Shown: one piece after another, positions 8,282 to 15,329 of the stretch | How the letters are laid out: each line of letters starts with the position of its first letter | How positions within the stretch are numbered: position 1 is the first letter of the stretch | Assembly: GCF_025263485.1 (NCBI RefSeq) | Contig: NZ_CP079863.1 | Coordinates: 5,518,001-5,582,000 of the forward strand | Direction: 5' to 3' | DNA length: 64,000 bases | Source of the DNA: Mycobacterium sp. SMC-2 | GTDB taxonomy: Bacteria; Actinomycetota; Actinomycetes; Mycobacteriales; Mycobacteriaceae | Program-made: the position numbers and the translations under genes | Notes under the pieces: model-generated | The model's input: the letters and a program-made list of their open reading frames with translations, nothing else | Databases searched by the model: none | Told to the model about the DNA's origin: nothing

Positions 8282-9375
8282 ACGTCGAGGAGTTCCGGGC
8301 GGGTTTGCGCTCGTGGCTCGACGACAATGACCTGACCCCCGGGCCCGATCACTCGCTGCAGGGCCACATGCGGCAGTTCGCCCGGGTCAGCCGCGCGCTC
8401 TACGACGCCGATTGGATGCGCTACGGCTGGCCCACCGAGGTCGGCGGATTGGGCGGTCCCGCGGTGCTGCGCGCGATCGTGGGCGAGGAGGTGGTTGGTC
8501 GCCGCCTCGCCGAACCCGGCCCCTATTCGATGCTCGAGGTGCTCGCGCCCACGATGATCGACTACGCCCCGGCGGAGCTTGCCGCCGAAATGGTGCCGCG
8601 GCTGCTGAGCGGCGAAGAGCAATGGTGTCAAGGCTTTTCCGAGCCAGGTTCGGGCAGTGACCTGGCCTCGCTGACCACGCGGGCGACCCGGCAGGGCGAC
8701 AACTGGATCGTCAACGGGCAGAAGGTGTGGACCAGCTTCGCGCAGTTCTCGTCACGCTGCGTCCTGCTCACCCGCACCGCGGCCGGCCACGACGGGATCA
8801 CCGCCTTCTTCGTCGACCTCGACACCCCAGGCATCACCATCCGGCCGCTGCGGACGATGCACGGCGTCGACGAATTCTGCGAGGTCTACTACGACGACGT
8901 GGTGATCCCGGCAAGCCGGATGCTCGGCCGGCCGGGAGACGGCTGGCGCCTCGCCATGGACCTGCTGCCGTATGAGCGGTCCACCTGCTTCTGGCAGCGA
9001 ATCGCCTACCTGTACTCCCGCTTCGACGAACTCATCGCGCAGGCGTCCGACCTCGGCGAGGCGAACGAATCCGCGCTTGGCGCGGCCTATCTCGCGCTGC
9101 ACACGCTGCGCTGCCGATCCCGCGACACCCAGCACCGACTGCGCGACGGGGCACGACTGGGTCCGGACACGTCCATCGACAAGGTGCTGCTCGCCGGCGC
9201 AGAGCAACGGCTCTATGACACCGTCCGCGACCTGCTGCCCGGAACGCTCGAACTCGACGACACGCCGTGGCGCCCGGAATACCTGTATTCACGGGCTGCG
9301 ACCATCTACGGCGGGACCGCCGAGATCCAGCGCAATATCATCGCCCGCCGGTTGCTCGACCTCGGGAAGGAGTGA
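8278..9375 (+). CDS. Acyl-CoA dehydrogenase, first of a FadE pair
   Basis: This 365-residue acyl-CoA dehydrogenase has the motifs CQGFSEPGSGSDLASL and IVNGQKVWTS (FAD and substrate binding) and the C-terminal IYGGTAEIQRNIIARRLL, typical of mycobacterial FadE proteins. The start is the GTG at 8278, which overlaps the previous stop as GTGA; the open frame extends further upstream only as a shadow of the SnoaL-like gene. It is followed after 3 nt by a shorter FadE. Such side-by-side pairs commonly form alpha2beta2 enzymes in actinobacterial steroid side-chain degradation (FadE26-FadE27 type), so I expect a heterotetramer. Confidence 0.92.
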   Translation: MNVEEFRAGLRSWLDDNDLTPGPDHSLQGHMRQFARVSRALYDADWMRYGWPTEVGGLGGPAVLRAIVGEEVVGRRLAEPGPYSMLEVLAPTMIDYAPAELAAEMVPRLLSGEEQWCQGFSEPGSGSDLASLTTRATRQGDNWIVNGQKVWTSFAQFSSRCVLLTRTAAGHDGITAFFVDLDTPGITIRPLRTMHGVDEFCEVYYDDVVIPASRMLGRPGDGWRLAMDLLPYERSTCFWQRIAYLYSRFDELIAQASDLGEANESALGAAYLALHTLRCRSRDTQHRLRDGARLGPDTSIDKVLLAGAEQRLYDTVRDLLPGTLELDDTPWRPEYLYSRAATIYGGTAEIQRNIIARRLLDLGKE

Positions 9376-9378
9376 ACC

Positions 9379-10191
9379 GTGGACACCACGACGGATCCCG
9401 AGTCGCTGCGCCTGCTCGAAGGTTCGCTGCGGACAACGATGACGGCGGCGTCCGGGGCCAAGCTCGATGCGGCGCTGACCGACCTCGGCTGGCGCGACAT
9501 GCTGGACGAGATGCCGGATGTCGCAGTCCCTTTGGTGTTCCGGTTGCTCGGCGAGACGGGCGCGCACGCCCCGGTGCTCAACGACGTGGTGTCACACGAG
9601 GCCGGCGCCGCGCCGGGAGACACCCTGCCGCTACCGTTCGCCGGCGGCTCGTGGGTGATCTGGGAGCGCGGCGAGGGCACCGGTTCGGCGATCGACGAGT
9701 CCCTGCCGATACGCCGTGTGCCGCAAGGGGATTCATTGGCGCCCGCCGCGCTGGATGCGGGGCGGCGGGCGTTGGGCTGGTGGTTGGTAGGCGCCAGCCG
9801 GGCCATGCTGACACTGGGCCGCCAGCATGCCCTGGACCGCGTTCAGTTCGGCCGGCACATCAGCTCCTTCCAAGCCATCCGGCACCGGCTGGCCGAGACA
9901 CTCGTCGCTATCGAGGGCGCCGAAGCGACGCTGCACGTCGCCGCGCAGTCGGACGACGGCCTGGCATCCCTGCTGGCCAAGGCGGCCGCGGGCCAGGCCG
10001 CGCTGACCACCGCCCGCCATTGCCAGCAGGTGCTCGGCGGGATCGGCTTCACCGCCGAGCACCCGCTGCACCACCACGTCAAACGGTCGCTGCTCCTGGA
10101 CGGGCTGCTGGGCAACGCGCGCGAGCTGACTCGCGAGGCCGGAAAATCCCTGGTGGACAAGGGCTTTGCGCCGCGGCTTGCAGAGCTGTAG
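9379..10191 (+). CDS. Acyl-CoA dehydrogenase-like, second of a FadE pair
   Basis: This 270-residue shortened acyl-CoA dehydrogenase is recognisable by its C-terminal helical half: LGRQHALDRVQFGRHISSFQAIRHRLAET is the usual R-x-Q-F-G-x-x-I-x-x-F-Q motif that contacts FAD, and QVLGGIGFTAEHPLHHHVKR follows. The N-terminal domain is strongly reduced, as in the small subunits of heteromeric FadEs. GTG start at 9379. It is probably the partner of the 8278 gene and the last gene of the operon that begins at 4499. Confidence 0.88.
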   Translation: MDTTTDPESLRLLEGSLRTTMTAASGAKLDAALTDLGWRDMLDEMPDVAVPLVFRLLGETGAHAPVLNDVVSHEAGAAPGDTLPLPFAGGSWVIWERGEGTGSAIDESLPIRRVPQGDSLAPAALDAGRRALGWWLVGASRAMLTLGRQHALDRVQFGRHISSFQAIRHRLAETLVAIEGAEATLHVAAQSDDGLASLLAKAAAGQAALTTARHCQQVLGGIGFTAEHPLHHHVKRSLLLDGLLGNARELTREAGKSLVDKGFAPRLAEL

Positions 10192-10279
10192 CGGACCCAG
10201 GCCCTCTCTCCCGACAATCCGGTGCAGCGACACCTCGCTGTCGCTAGACTTCGTCTGGTTACCAAGAGGATGGGACGCG

Positions 10280-10543
10280 ATGAGTCAGCCCGAGCCACCC
10301 CGGAACGAGCTGGGCGTCGCTTCGTTGCTGGTGGGCCTGGTCGCGCTCATCACGTGCTGGATGCTGATCGGGGTCCCCTTCGGCATAGCTGCGGTGATAA
10401 CGGGCGATGCCGCGCGCAGGAGAGTGCAGCGGGGAGAAGCGAACAATCCCCGAACCGCGTTGGCGGGCATGGCGTTAGGGGCAGTCTCGATCGCGGCCGG
10501 GCTGGTCGCGATCGGGTACTATGCCTGGCTGGACGCCCGCTAG
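10280..10543 (+). CDS. Small DUF4190-like membrane protein
   Basis: This 87-residue protein has two clear hydrophobic segments (about residues 13-40 and 62-82) separated by a basic loop (DAARRRVQRGEANNPRT). It begins with a short proline-rich cytoplasmic tail. This arrangement is that of DUF4190-type small membrane proteins; the function is unknown. The ATG at 10280 has AAGAGG about 10 nt upstream. It lies alone, 88 nt after the FadE operon, and its stop overlaps that of the convergent FadE gene by 4 nt. Confidence 0.78.
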   Translation: MSQPEPPRNELGVASLLVGLVALITCWMLIGVPFGIAAVITGDAARRRVQRGEANNPRTALAGMALGAVSIAAGLVAIGYYAWLDAR

Positions 10544-11763
10544 TTCCGCGGCAAACCGAGCACGCGCTCGGCGATGATGTTCCGCTGGATTTCCGAGGTA
10601 CCGCCGGCGATCGTCGCGGCGAAGGTGCGCGCGTACCGGTCGAACCAGCTGCGGTAATGGCTGTCGAGGTTCAGGGCGGCAAACGGGGCGGTCACCGCGC
10701 GGTACACGAGCCCGTCCGCGTGCGCGGCGTTGAGCGCGTCCTCGGACGCCCGTTGCAGGGCTTCGGAACCCAGCAGCTTGAGTACCGACTGGGCGGGCAC
10801 ATCCTCTTCGCCTCGCGCGGCCCGCGACAACGCCGCCGATCCCAGTAGCCGCAACGCGTAGGCATCCATCACCAGGGTCGCGTAGCGATCCCGCTGCAGC
10901 GGACCCGACGGAGTGAAATCGATGCTCAATTCGTGCAACAGGTCGACGTATCCCATCCACAGCATGACGCGTTCGTGCCCCAGGGAACCGGTGGCCACCC
11001 GCCATCCCCCGTTGAGTTCGCCCACCAGGTTCTCGGCCGGCACCCGCGCGTCGGTGAAGAACACCTCATTGAAGTCGACTTCATCGCTGTCACACATCGA
11101 CGCGAACGGACGACGCACCACACCCGGCGTATCGGTCGGGATCAGCAACACGCTAATACCCTTGTGCTTGGGCGCCTTTGGATCGGTGCGCACGAAGGCC
11201 AGCAGCACGTCGGCGTCGTGGGCGCCCGATGTCCACACCTTCTGCCCGTTGACGACGAAGTGGTCACCGTCAAGCACGGCGCGCGTTTTCAGCGACGCGA
11301 GGTCCGAGCCCGCACCGGGTTCACTCATCCCCAGCGCCGCGGTGATCTCGGCCCGCAGAATCGGCACGGCCCAGTCGCGCTTTTGTTCGGGCGTGCCGAA
11401 GGTCAACAACGAGGCCGCAATGATGCCCACACCTTGCGGATTGAAGCTTTGATAGATGCGCCGCCGCCCCAGCTCCTCCAGATACACGTATTGCTGCAGC
11501 AGTGTGGCGTTGCGCCCGCCGAACTCGGGCGGATTGCCAGGCAGCAGCCACCCGCTGTCGAACAGCAGCCGTTGCCAGCGCCGGGCCCATTCCGGCACGT
11601 GCGAGCTGGAGCGGGGCCGCTCGAACGCCTCCGCCTCGGAGGGCAAATGCGAGTCAAGGAAGGCAATGAATTCGGAGCGGAACGCCTCCACGTCGGCGTC
11701 AAAGGTCAGCTGCACGCGACTCCCCGCAACGGTCGTGAGCACTTCCCCGCGTCGGTAGATCAC
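10540..11763 (-). CDS. Acyl-CoA dehydrogenase (FadE family)
   Basis: This acyl-CoA dehydrogenase of about 400 residues has LGMSEPGAGSDLASLKTRA and VNGQKVWTSGAHDAD in the middle domain and ATIAGGTSEIQRNIIAERVLGLPRN at the C-terminus. The start is uncertain: GTG at 11763 gives 407 residues, and further GTG codons lie within the first 17 residues. It is divergent from the TetR gene at 11958. A perfect GAGAAT-N3-ATTCTC palindrome lies 58 nt upstream of the GTG, so it probably belongs to the same regulon. It ends tail-to-tail with the small membrane protein. Confidence 0.9.
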   Translation of the reverse strand: MIYRRGEVLTTVAGSRVQLTFDADVEAFRSEFIAFLDSHLPSEAEAFERPRSSSHVPEWARRWQRLLFDSGWLLPGNPPEFGGRNATLLQQYVYLEELGRRRIYQSFNPQGVGIIAASLLTFGTPEQKRDWAVPILRAEITAALGMSEPGAGSDLASLKTRAVLDGDHFVVNGQKVWTSGAHDADVLLAFVRTDPKAPKHKGISVLLIPTDTPGVVRRPFASMCDSDEVDFNEVFFTDARVPAENLVGELNGGWRVATGSLGHERVMLWMGYVDLLHELSIDFTPSGPLQRDRYATLVMDAYALRLLGSAALSRAARGEEDVPAQSVLKLLGSEALQRASEDALNAAHADGLVYRAVTAPFAALNLDSHYRSWFDRYARTFAATIAGGTSEIQRNIIAERVLGLPRN

Positions 11764-11820
11764 GATTTCCGCCGACGGCGCGGTTCGCTCTTATGATTAC
11801 GCTTCCATACACACGTCTAA

Positions 11821-11845
11821 GAGAATAGTATTCTCGTGGCGAGAA
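11821..11845. promoter_or_regulatory. GAGAAT-N3-ATTCTC operator with overlapping everted repeat
   Basis: Positions 11821-11835 read GAGAATAGTATTCTC, a perfect palindrome (7-bp arms, one central base). Its right arm overlaps a second everted palindrome, TTCTCG-TGG-CGAGAA, at 11831-11845. The triple half-site array lies between the divergent FadE (11763) and TetR (11958) genes, as expected for an autoregulated repressor. The identical 15-mer occurs at 53496-53510. Confidence 0.75.
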
Positions 11846-11957
11846 AGTTACAATCTCCGACACATGATCCGTGAGGGGGTCGAGCGCAGCGATGTCACGG
11901 CGTTCTCCGGTAGAGTCCAATCATGTTCTCCCCTCGCGGCAATCAGCTGAGCCGGCC

Positions 11958-12608
11958 GTGACCAGTCCGAGCGAGGAGCCGGCCTGGAAGCAGCGCGCCG
12001 TCGAGAGGTCCATCAAGACGGCGAAACTGCGGGCCGCGCAGCGCGTTCAGCGCTTCCTCGACGCGGCGCAGGCCATCATCATCGAGAAGGGCTCCACGGA
12101 CTTCACCGTGCAGGAGGTCGTCGACCGGTCCCGTCAGTCGTTGCGCAGCTTCTACCTGCAATTCGACGGCAAGCACGAGCTGCTGCTGGCGCTGTTCGAG
12201 GACGCCCTGAGCCGGTCCGCCGACCAGATTCGCGCCGCCACGGAAAGCCAGACCGATCCCCTGGAGCGACTGAAGGTCGCGGTCCAGCTCCTGTATGAGG
12301 CTTCGCGTCCGGATCCGACGGCCAAGCGACCGCTGTTCACCGACTTCGCGCCCCGGTTGCTGGTCACGCATCCCGCCGAGGTCAAGGTGGCGCACGCGCC
12401 GCTGCTGGCTTTGCTGACCGAACTGATGGAAGCGGCCTACGACGCGGGCAAGCTGCGCAAGGGCGTGAATGCGAAGCGCATGGCCGCGATGACCATGCAG
12501 ACGGTCATGTTCATCGCGCAATCCAGCGGCGGCTCCGACGACGCGACCATCCATCCCATCACCAGCGAAGAGGTATGGGATTTCTGCTCGCGCGGCTTCG
12601 TCGGCTAG
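11958..12608 (+). CDS. TetR family transcriptional regulator
   Basis: This 216-residue regulator has an N-terminal TetR helix-turn-helix (RVQRFLDAAQAIIIEKGSTDFTVQEVVDRSRQSLRSFYLQFDGKHELL in shortened form, about residues 25-70). A helical ligand-binding domain follows. I chose the GTG at 11958 because the sequence before it looks non-coding in character; an upstream in-frame ATG at 11892 is possible. A GAGAAT-N3-ATTCTC site lies 123 nt upstream and another 57 nt downstream of its stop, in front of the next gene. It is therefore the best candidate for the factor that binds this motif across the window, probably released by an acyl-CoA ligand. The ligand is unknown. Confidence 0.88.
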   Translation: MTSPSEEPAWKQRAVERSIKTAKLRAAQRVQRFLDAAQAIIIEKGSTDFTVQEVVDRSRQSLRSFYLQFDGKHELLLALFEDALSRSADQIRAATESQTDPLERLKVAVQLLYEASRPDPTAKRPLFTDFAPRLLVTHPAEVKVAHAPLLALLTELMEAAYDAGKLRKGVNAKRMAAMTMQTVMFIAQSSGGSDDATIHPITSEEVWDFCSRGFVG

Positions 12609-12664
12609 CTGCGCCGCCCCAACCCCTTCCCGAGGGGTGCAAATACCGCACGCCATTTGCTGAC

Positions 12665-12679
12665 GAGAATCGGATTCTC
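12665..12679. promoter_or_regulatory. GAGAAT-N3-ATTCTC operator upstream of the mycofactocin-type SDR
   Basis: This is a perfect palindrome GAGAATCGGATTCTC, 145 nt upstream of the SDR start at 12824, in the 215-nt gap after the TetR gene. A further single half-site (TAGAATC) follows at about 12687. It is the same motif as at 4440, 11821 and 53496. Confidence 0.7.
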
Positions 12680-12823
12680 TAAAATCTAGAATCACGAATA
12701 GCCAAAACGGATTCGCCGTTGACACCCATGACGGGGTGGTGACAGAGTGCAAAAGGCGGCGAGACCCGGGGGCGCGGCCCCTTCGCTGAGTCGTGCGATC
12801 ACTAGTCAGGAGTTGAGGTAGCC

Positions 12824-13672
12824 ATGACCGGACGTGTTGAGGGCAAGGTCGCTTTCGTCACCGGGGCCGCGCGCGGTCAGGGTCGTAGCCACGCGGTGCG
12901 GTTGGCGCAAGAGGGCGCCGACATCATCGCCATCGACATCTGCAAGCCCATCCGCGAGGGCGTCACGGACACCGCGATCCCGGCCTCGACGCCCGAGGAT
13001 CTTGCCGAGACGGCCGACCTGGTCAAGGGCCACAACCGCAGGATCGTCACCGCCGAGGTCGACGTGCGCGACTTCGACGCGCTCAAAGCCGCGGTGGACA
13101 GCGGTGTCGAGCAGCTCGGTCGGCTGGACATCATCGTGGCCAACGCCGGAATCGGCAACGGCGGCGACACTCTGGACAAGACCAGCGAAGAAGACTGGAC
13201 CGAGATGATCGACATCAACCTGGCCGGGGTGTGGAAAACGGTGAAAGCCGGTGTGCCGCATCTCCTGTCGGGCGGCAGGGGCGGCTCCATCATCCTGACC
13301 AGCTCCGTCGGCGGGCTGAAGGCCTACCCCCACACCGGTCACTACGTCGCCGCCAAGCACGGTGTCGTCGGGTTGATGCGCGCGTTCGGAGTCGAATTGG
13401 GGCAGCACATGATTCGGGTCAACTCGGTGCACCCGACCCACGTCAAGACGCCGATGCTGCACAACGAGGGCACCTTCAAGATGTTCCGCCCGGATCTGGA
13501 GAATCCGGGTCCCGACGACATGGCACCGATCTGCCAGATGTTCCACACCCTGCCGATCCCGTGGGTGGAGCCGATCGACATCAGCAATGCCGTGCTGTTC
13601 TTCGCCTCCGACGAATCCCGCTACATCACCGGCGTGACCCTGCCCATCGATGCGGGTAGCTGTTTGAAATAG
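12824..13672 (+). CDS. SDR family mycofactocin-dependent oxidoreductase
   Basis: This 282-residue short-chain dehydrogenase starts VEGKVAFVTGAARGQGRSHA. Between the DIC of strand 2 and the next helix it carries the long insertion (about residues 36-65) that marks the carveol-dehydrogenase-like, mycofactocin-dependent subfamily. These enzymes hold NAD tightly and pass electrons to the peptide-derived cofactor mycofactocin. The catalytic Ser (LTSSVGG) and YVAAK motif are intact. It probably oxidises a secondary alcohol, possibly one formed by an oxygenase in this window. An operator palindrome lies upstream. No mycofactocin biosynthesis gene is present here, so the cofactor must be encoded elsewhere. 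Confidence 0.92.
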   Translation: MTGRVEGKVAFVTGAARGQGRSHAVRLAQEGADIIAIDICKPIREGVTDTAIPASTPEDLAETADLVKGHNRRIVTAEVDVRDFDALKAAVDSGVEQLGRLDIIVANAGIGNGGDTLDKTSEEDWTEMIDINLAGVWKTVKAGVPHLLSGGRGGSIILTSSVGGLKAYPHTGHYVAAKHGVVGLMRAFGVELGQHMIRVNSVHPTHVKTPMLHNEGTFKMFRPDLENPGPDDMAPICQMFHTLPIPWVEPIDISNAVLFFASDESRYITGVTLPIDAGSCLK

Positions 13673-13683
13673 AGTTCCGTCCC

Positions 13684-14514
13684 ATGGACGGATTTGAAGG
13701 TCGCGGAACGGTCGTCACCGGCGGTGCGAGTGGTATCGGTCTGGCCACGGCCACCGAATTCGCCCGGCGCGGGGCCCGGGTGGTGCTGTCCGACGTCGAT
13801 CAGCCCGGCCTGGAACAGGCGGTAAACCACCTGCGCGCCCAGGGATTCGACGCGCACGGCGTGGTGTGCGACGTCCGGCATCTCCACGAGATGGTTCACC
13901 TCGCGAAGAAATCCTTCCGCCTGCTCGGCCGCGTCGACGTCGTCTTCAGCAACGCCGGCATCGTGGTCGCGGGCCCGATCGCGCAGATGACCCACGACGA
14001 CTGGCGCTGGGTCATCGATATCGACCTGTGGGGCAACATCCACGCCGTCGAGGCGTTCCTGCCGAGGCTGCTCGAACAGGGCACGGGCGGACACCTCGCG
14101 TTCACCGCGTCCTTCGCCGGCCTGGTTCCCAACGCCGGCCTCGGGACGTACGGTGTCGCCAAATACGGTGTGGTCGGCCTGGCCGAGACGCTCGCCCGCG
14201 AGGTCAAGGACGCCGGCATCGGCGTGTCGGTGCTGTGCCCGATGGTCGTTGAGACCAAGCTGGTCTCCAACTCGGAACGGATCCGCGGTGCGGACTACGG
14301 GCTGACGTCTTCGCCGAAGGGGGCGGACGGGACGCTGCCGACTCAGGACGAGGGCGTCGGCGTGGAAGATGTCGCCCGGTTGACGGCGGATGCGATCCTG
14401 GCCAATCGCCTGTACGTGCTGCCGCACGAGGCCGCCCGCGCGTCGATCCGCCGCAGGTTCGAGCGCATCGACCGCGCCTTCTCAGACCAGGCCGCCGAGG
14501 GGTGGACCCACTAG
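13684..14514 (+). CDS. SDR family oxidoreductase
   Basis: This 276-residue classical short-chain dehydrogenase has the cofactor motif TGGASGIGLA near the N-terminus, Asp after strand 2 (LSDVD, suggesting NAD(H)), NAG, and the catalytic TASFAG serine with YGVAK. It follows the mycofactocin-type SDR by 11 nt and is almost certainly co-transcribed, so two alcohol/ketone steps are encoded together. The C-terminal extension (about residues 235-276) is basic and longer than in minimal SDRs. Its stop overlaps that of the convergent SDR gene by 4 nt. Confidence 0.9.
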   Translation: MDGFEGRGTVVTGGASGIGLATATEFARRGARVVLSDVDQPGLEQAVNHLRAQGFDAHGVVCDVRHLHEMVHLAKKSFRLLGRVDVVFSNAGIVVAGPIAQMTHDDWRWVIDIDLWGNIHAVEAFLPRLLEQGTGGHLAFTASFAGLVPNAGLGTYGVAKYGVVGLAETLAREVKDAGIGVSVLCPMVVETKLVSNSERIRGADYGLTSSPKGADGTLPTQDEGVGVEDVARLTADAILANRLYVLPHEAARASIRRRFERIDRAFSDQAAEGWTH

Positions 14515-15329
14515 CCGGACGGGCCGAGCCGGTAGTCGCCCGTTTTCGGGTCGTGATACCAGCCGCTCGCGGCATGGGTGCCGCCGTCGACGTGCAGAGT
14601 CTGCCCGGTCAGGTAGGCCGACATGCCGGAAGCCAGAAACACTGCGACGCTGGCGATTTCGTCGACATGCCCGGGGCGGCCCAGCGGCACGACGTGGCCG
14701 ATTCCGGTCAGCGCCGCCTGGCCACCGAGCTGTGCCAGTCCTTCGGTGAGCGTGATGTCGGGCGCGATCGCGTTGACCCGGATGCCGTGGGGCGCCAGCT
14801 CCAGCGCTGCCGTCTGGGTGTAGTTGATGACGCCGGCCTTGGCCGCCGCGTAGGCCGCATAGCCGGGCGCGGCGCGCACGCCCTCGATCGAGGTCACCGA
14901 GATGACGCTGCCGCCGCCACCCGCCGATACCATCTGCCTCGCGACGCGCTGGGTGCAGAGCAGCACGTGGCGCAGGTTGGCCCGGTAGAGCGCATCCCAA
15001 CCGTTCTCGGTGGTTTCCAGCAGCGGTGACGAGAACACCCCGCCGGCGTTGTTGACCAGGATCGTCGGCGTGCCGAGTTCGGCGTTCGTGCGCCGCAGCG
15101 CGTCGTCGACCTGGCCGCTGTCACGCACATCGGCCACGATGCCCACGGCGCCAATGGATTCCGCGGCCCGGGCACAAGTCTGCGGGTCACGCTCCCAGAT
15201 GGCGACCGATGCACCGAAGGCGGCAAGCCCTGCCGCGATGCCCCGGCCGATCCCCGCTCCCCCACCGGTGACCACCGCCACGCGGCCGGTGAGCAAGATG
15301 TCCGAGGGATCGATCGCCATCTTCGTCAC
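14511..15329 (-). CDS. SDR family oxidoreductase (last gene of the P450 operon)
   Basis: This 272-residue SDR has VVTGGGAGIGRG for the dinucleotide, NNAGG, a catalytic serine in VTSIEG and YAAAK, and DGG near the C-terminus, so it is a full FabG-like enzyme. The GTG at 15329 overlaps the stop of the tandem CoA-transferase as GTGA; an ATG three codons on is the alternative. It is the last gene of the minus-strand operon that starts with the TetR gene at 24451. It probably acts on a hydroxyacyl-CoA made by the crotonase in the same operon. Confidence 0.9.
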   Translation of the reverse strand: MTKMAIDPSDILLTGRVAVVTGGGAGIGRGIAAGLAAFGASVAIWERDPQTCARAAESIGAVGIVADVRDSGQVDDALRRTNAELGTPTILVNNAGGVFSSPLLETTENGWDALYRANLRHVLLCTQRVARQMVSAGGGGSVISVTSIEGVRAAPGYAAYAAAKAGVINYTQTAALELAPHGIRVNAIAPDITLTEGLAQLGGQAALTGIGHVVPLGRPGHVDEIASVAVFLASGMSAYLTGQTLHVDGGTHAASGWYHDPKTGDYRLGPSG

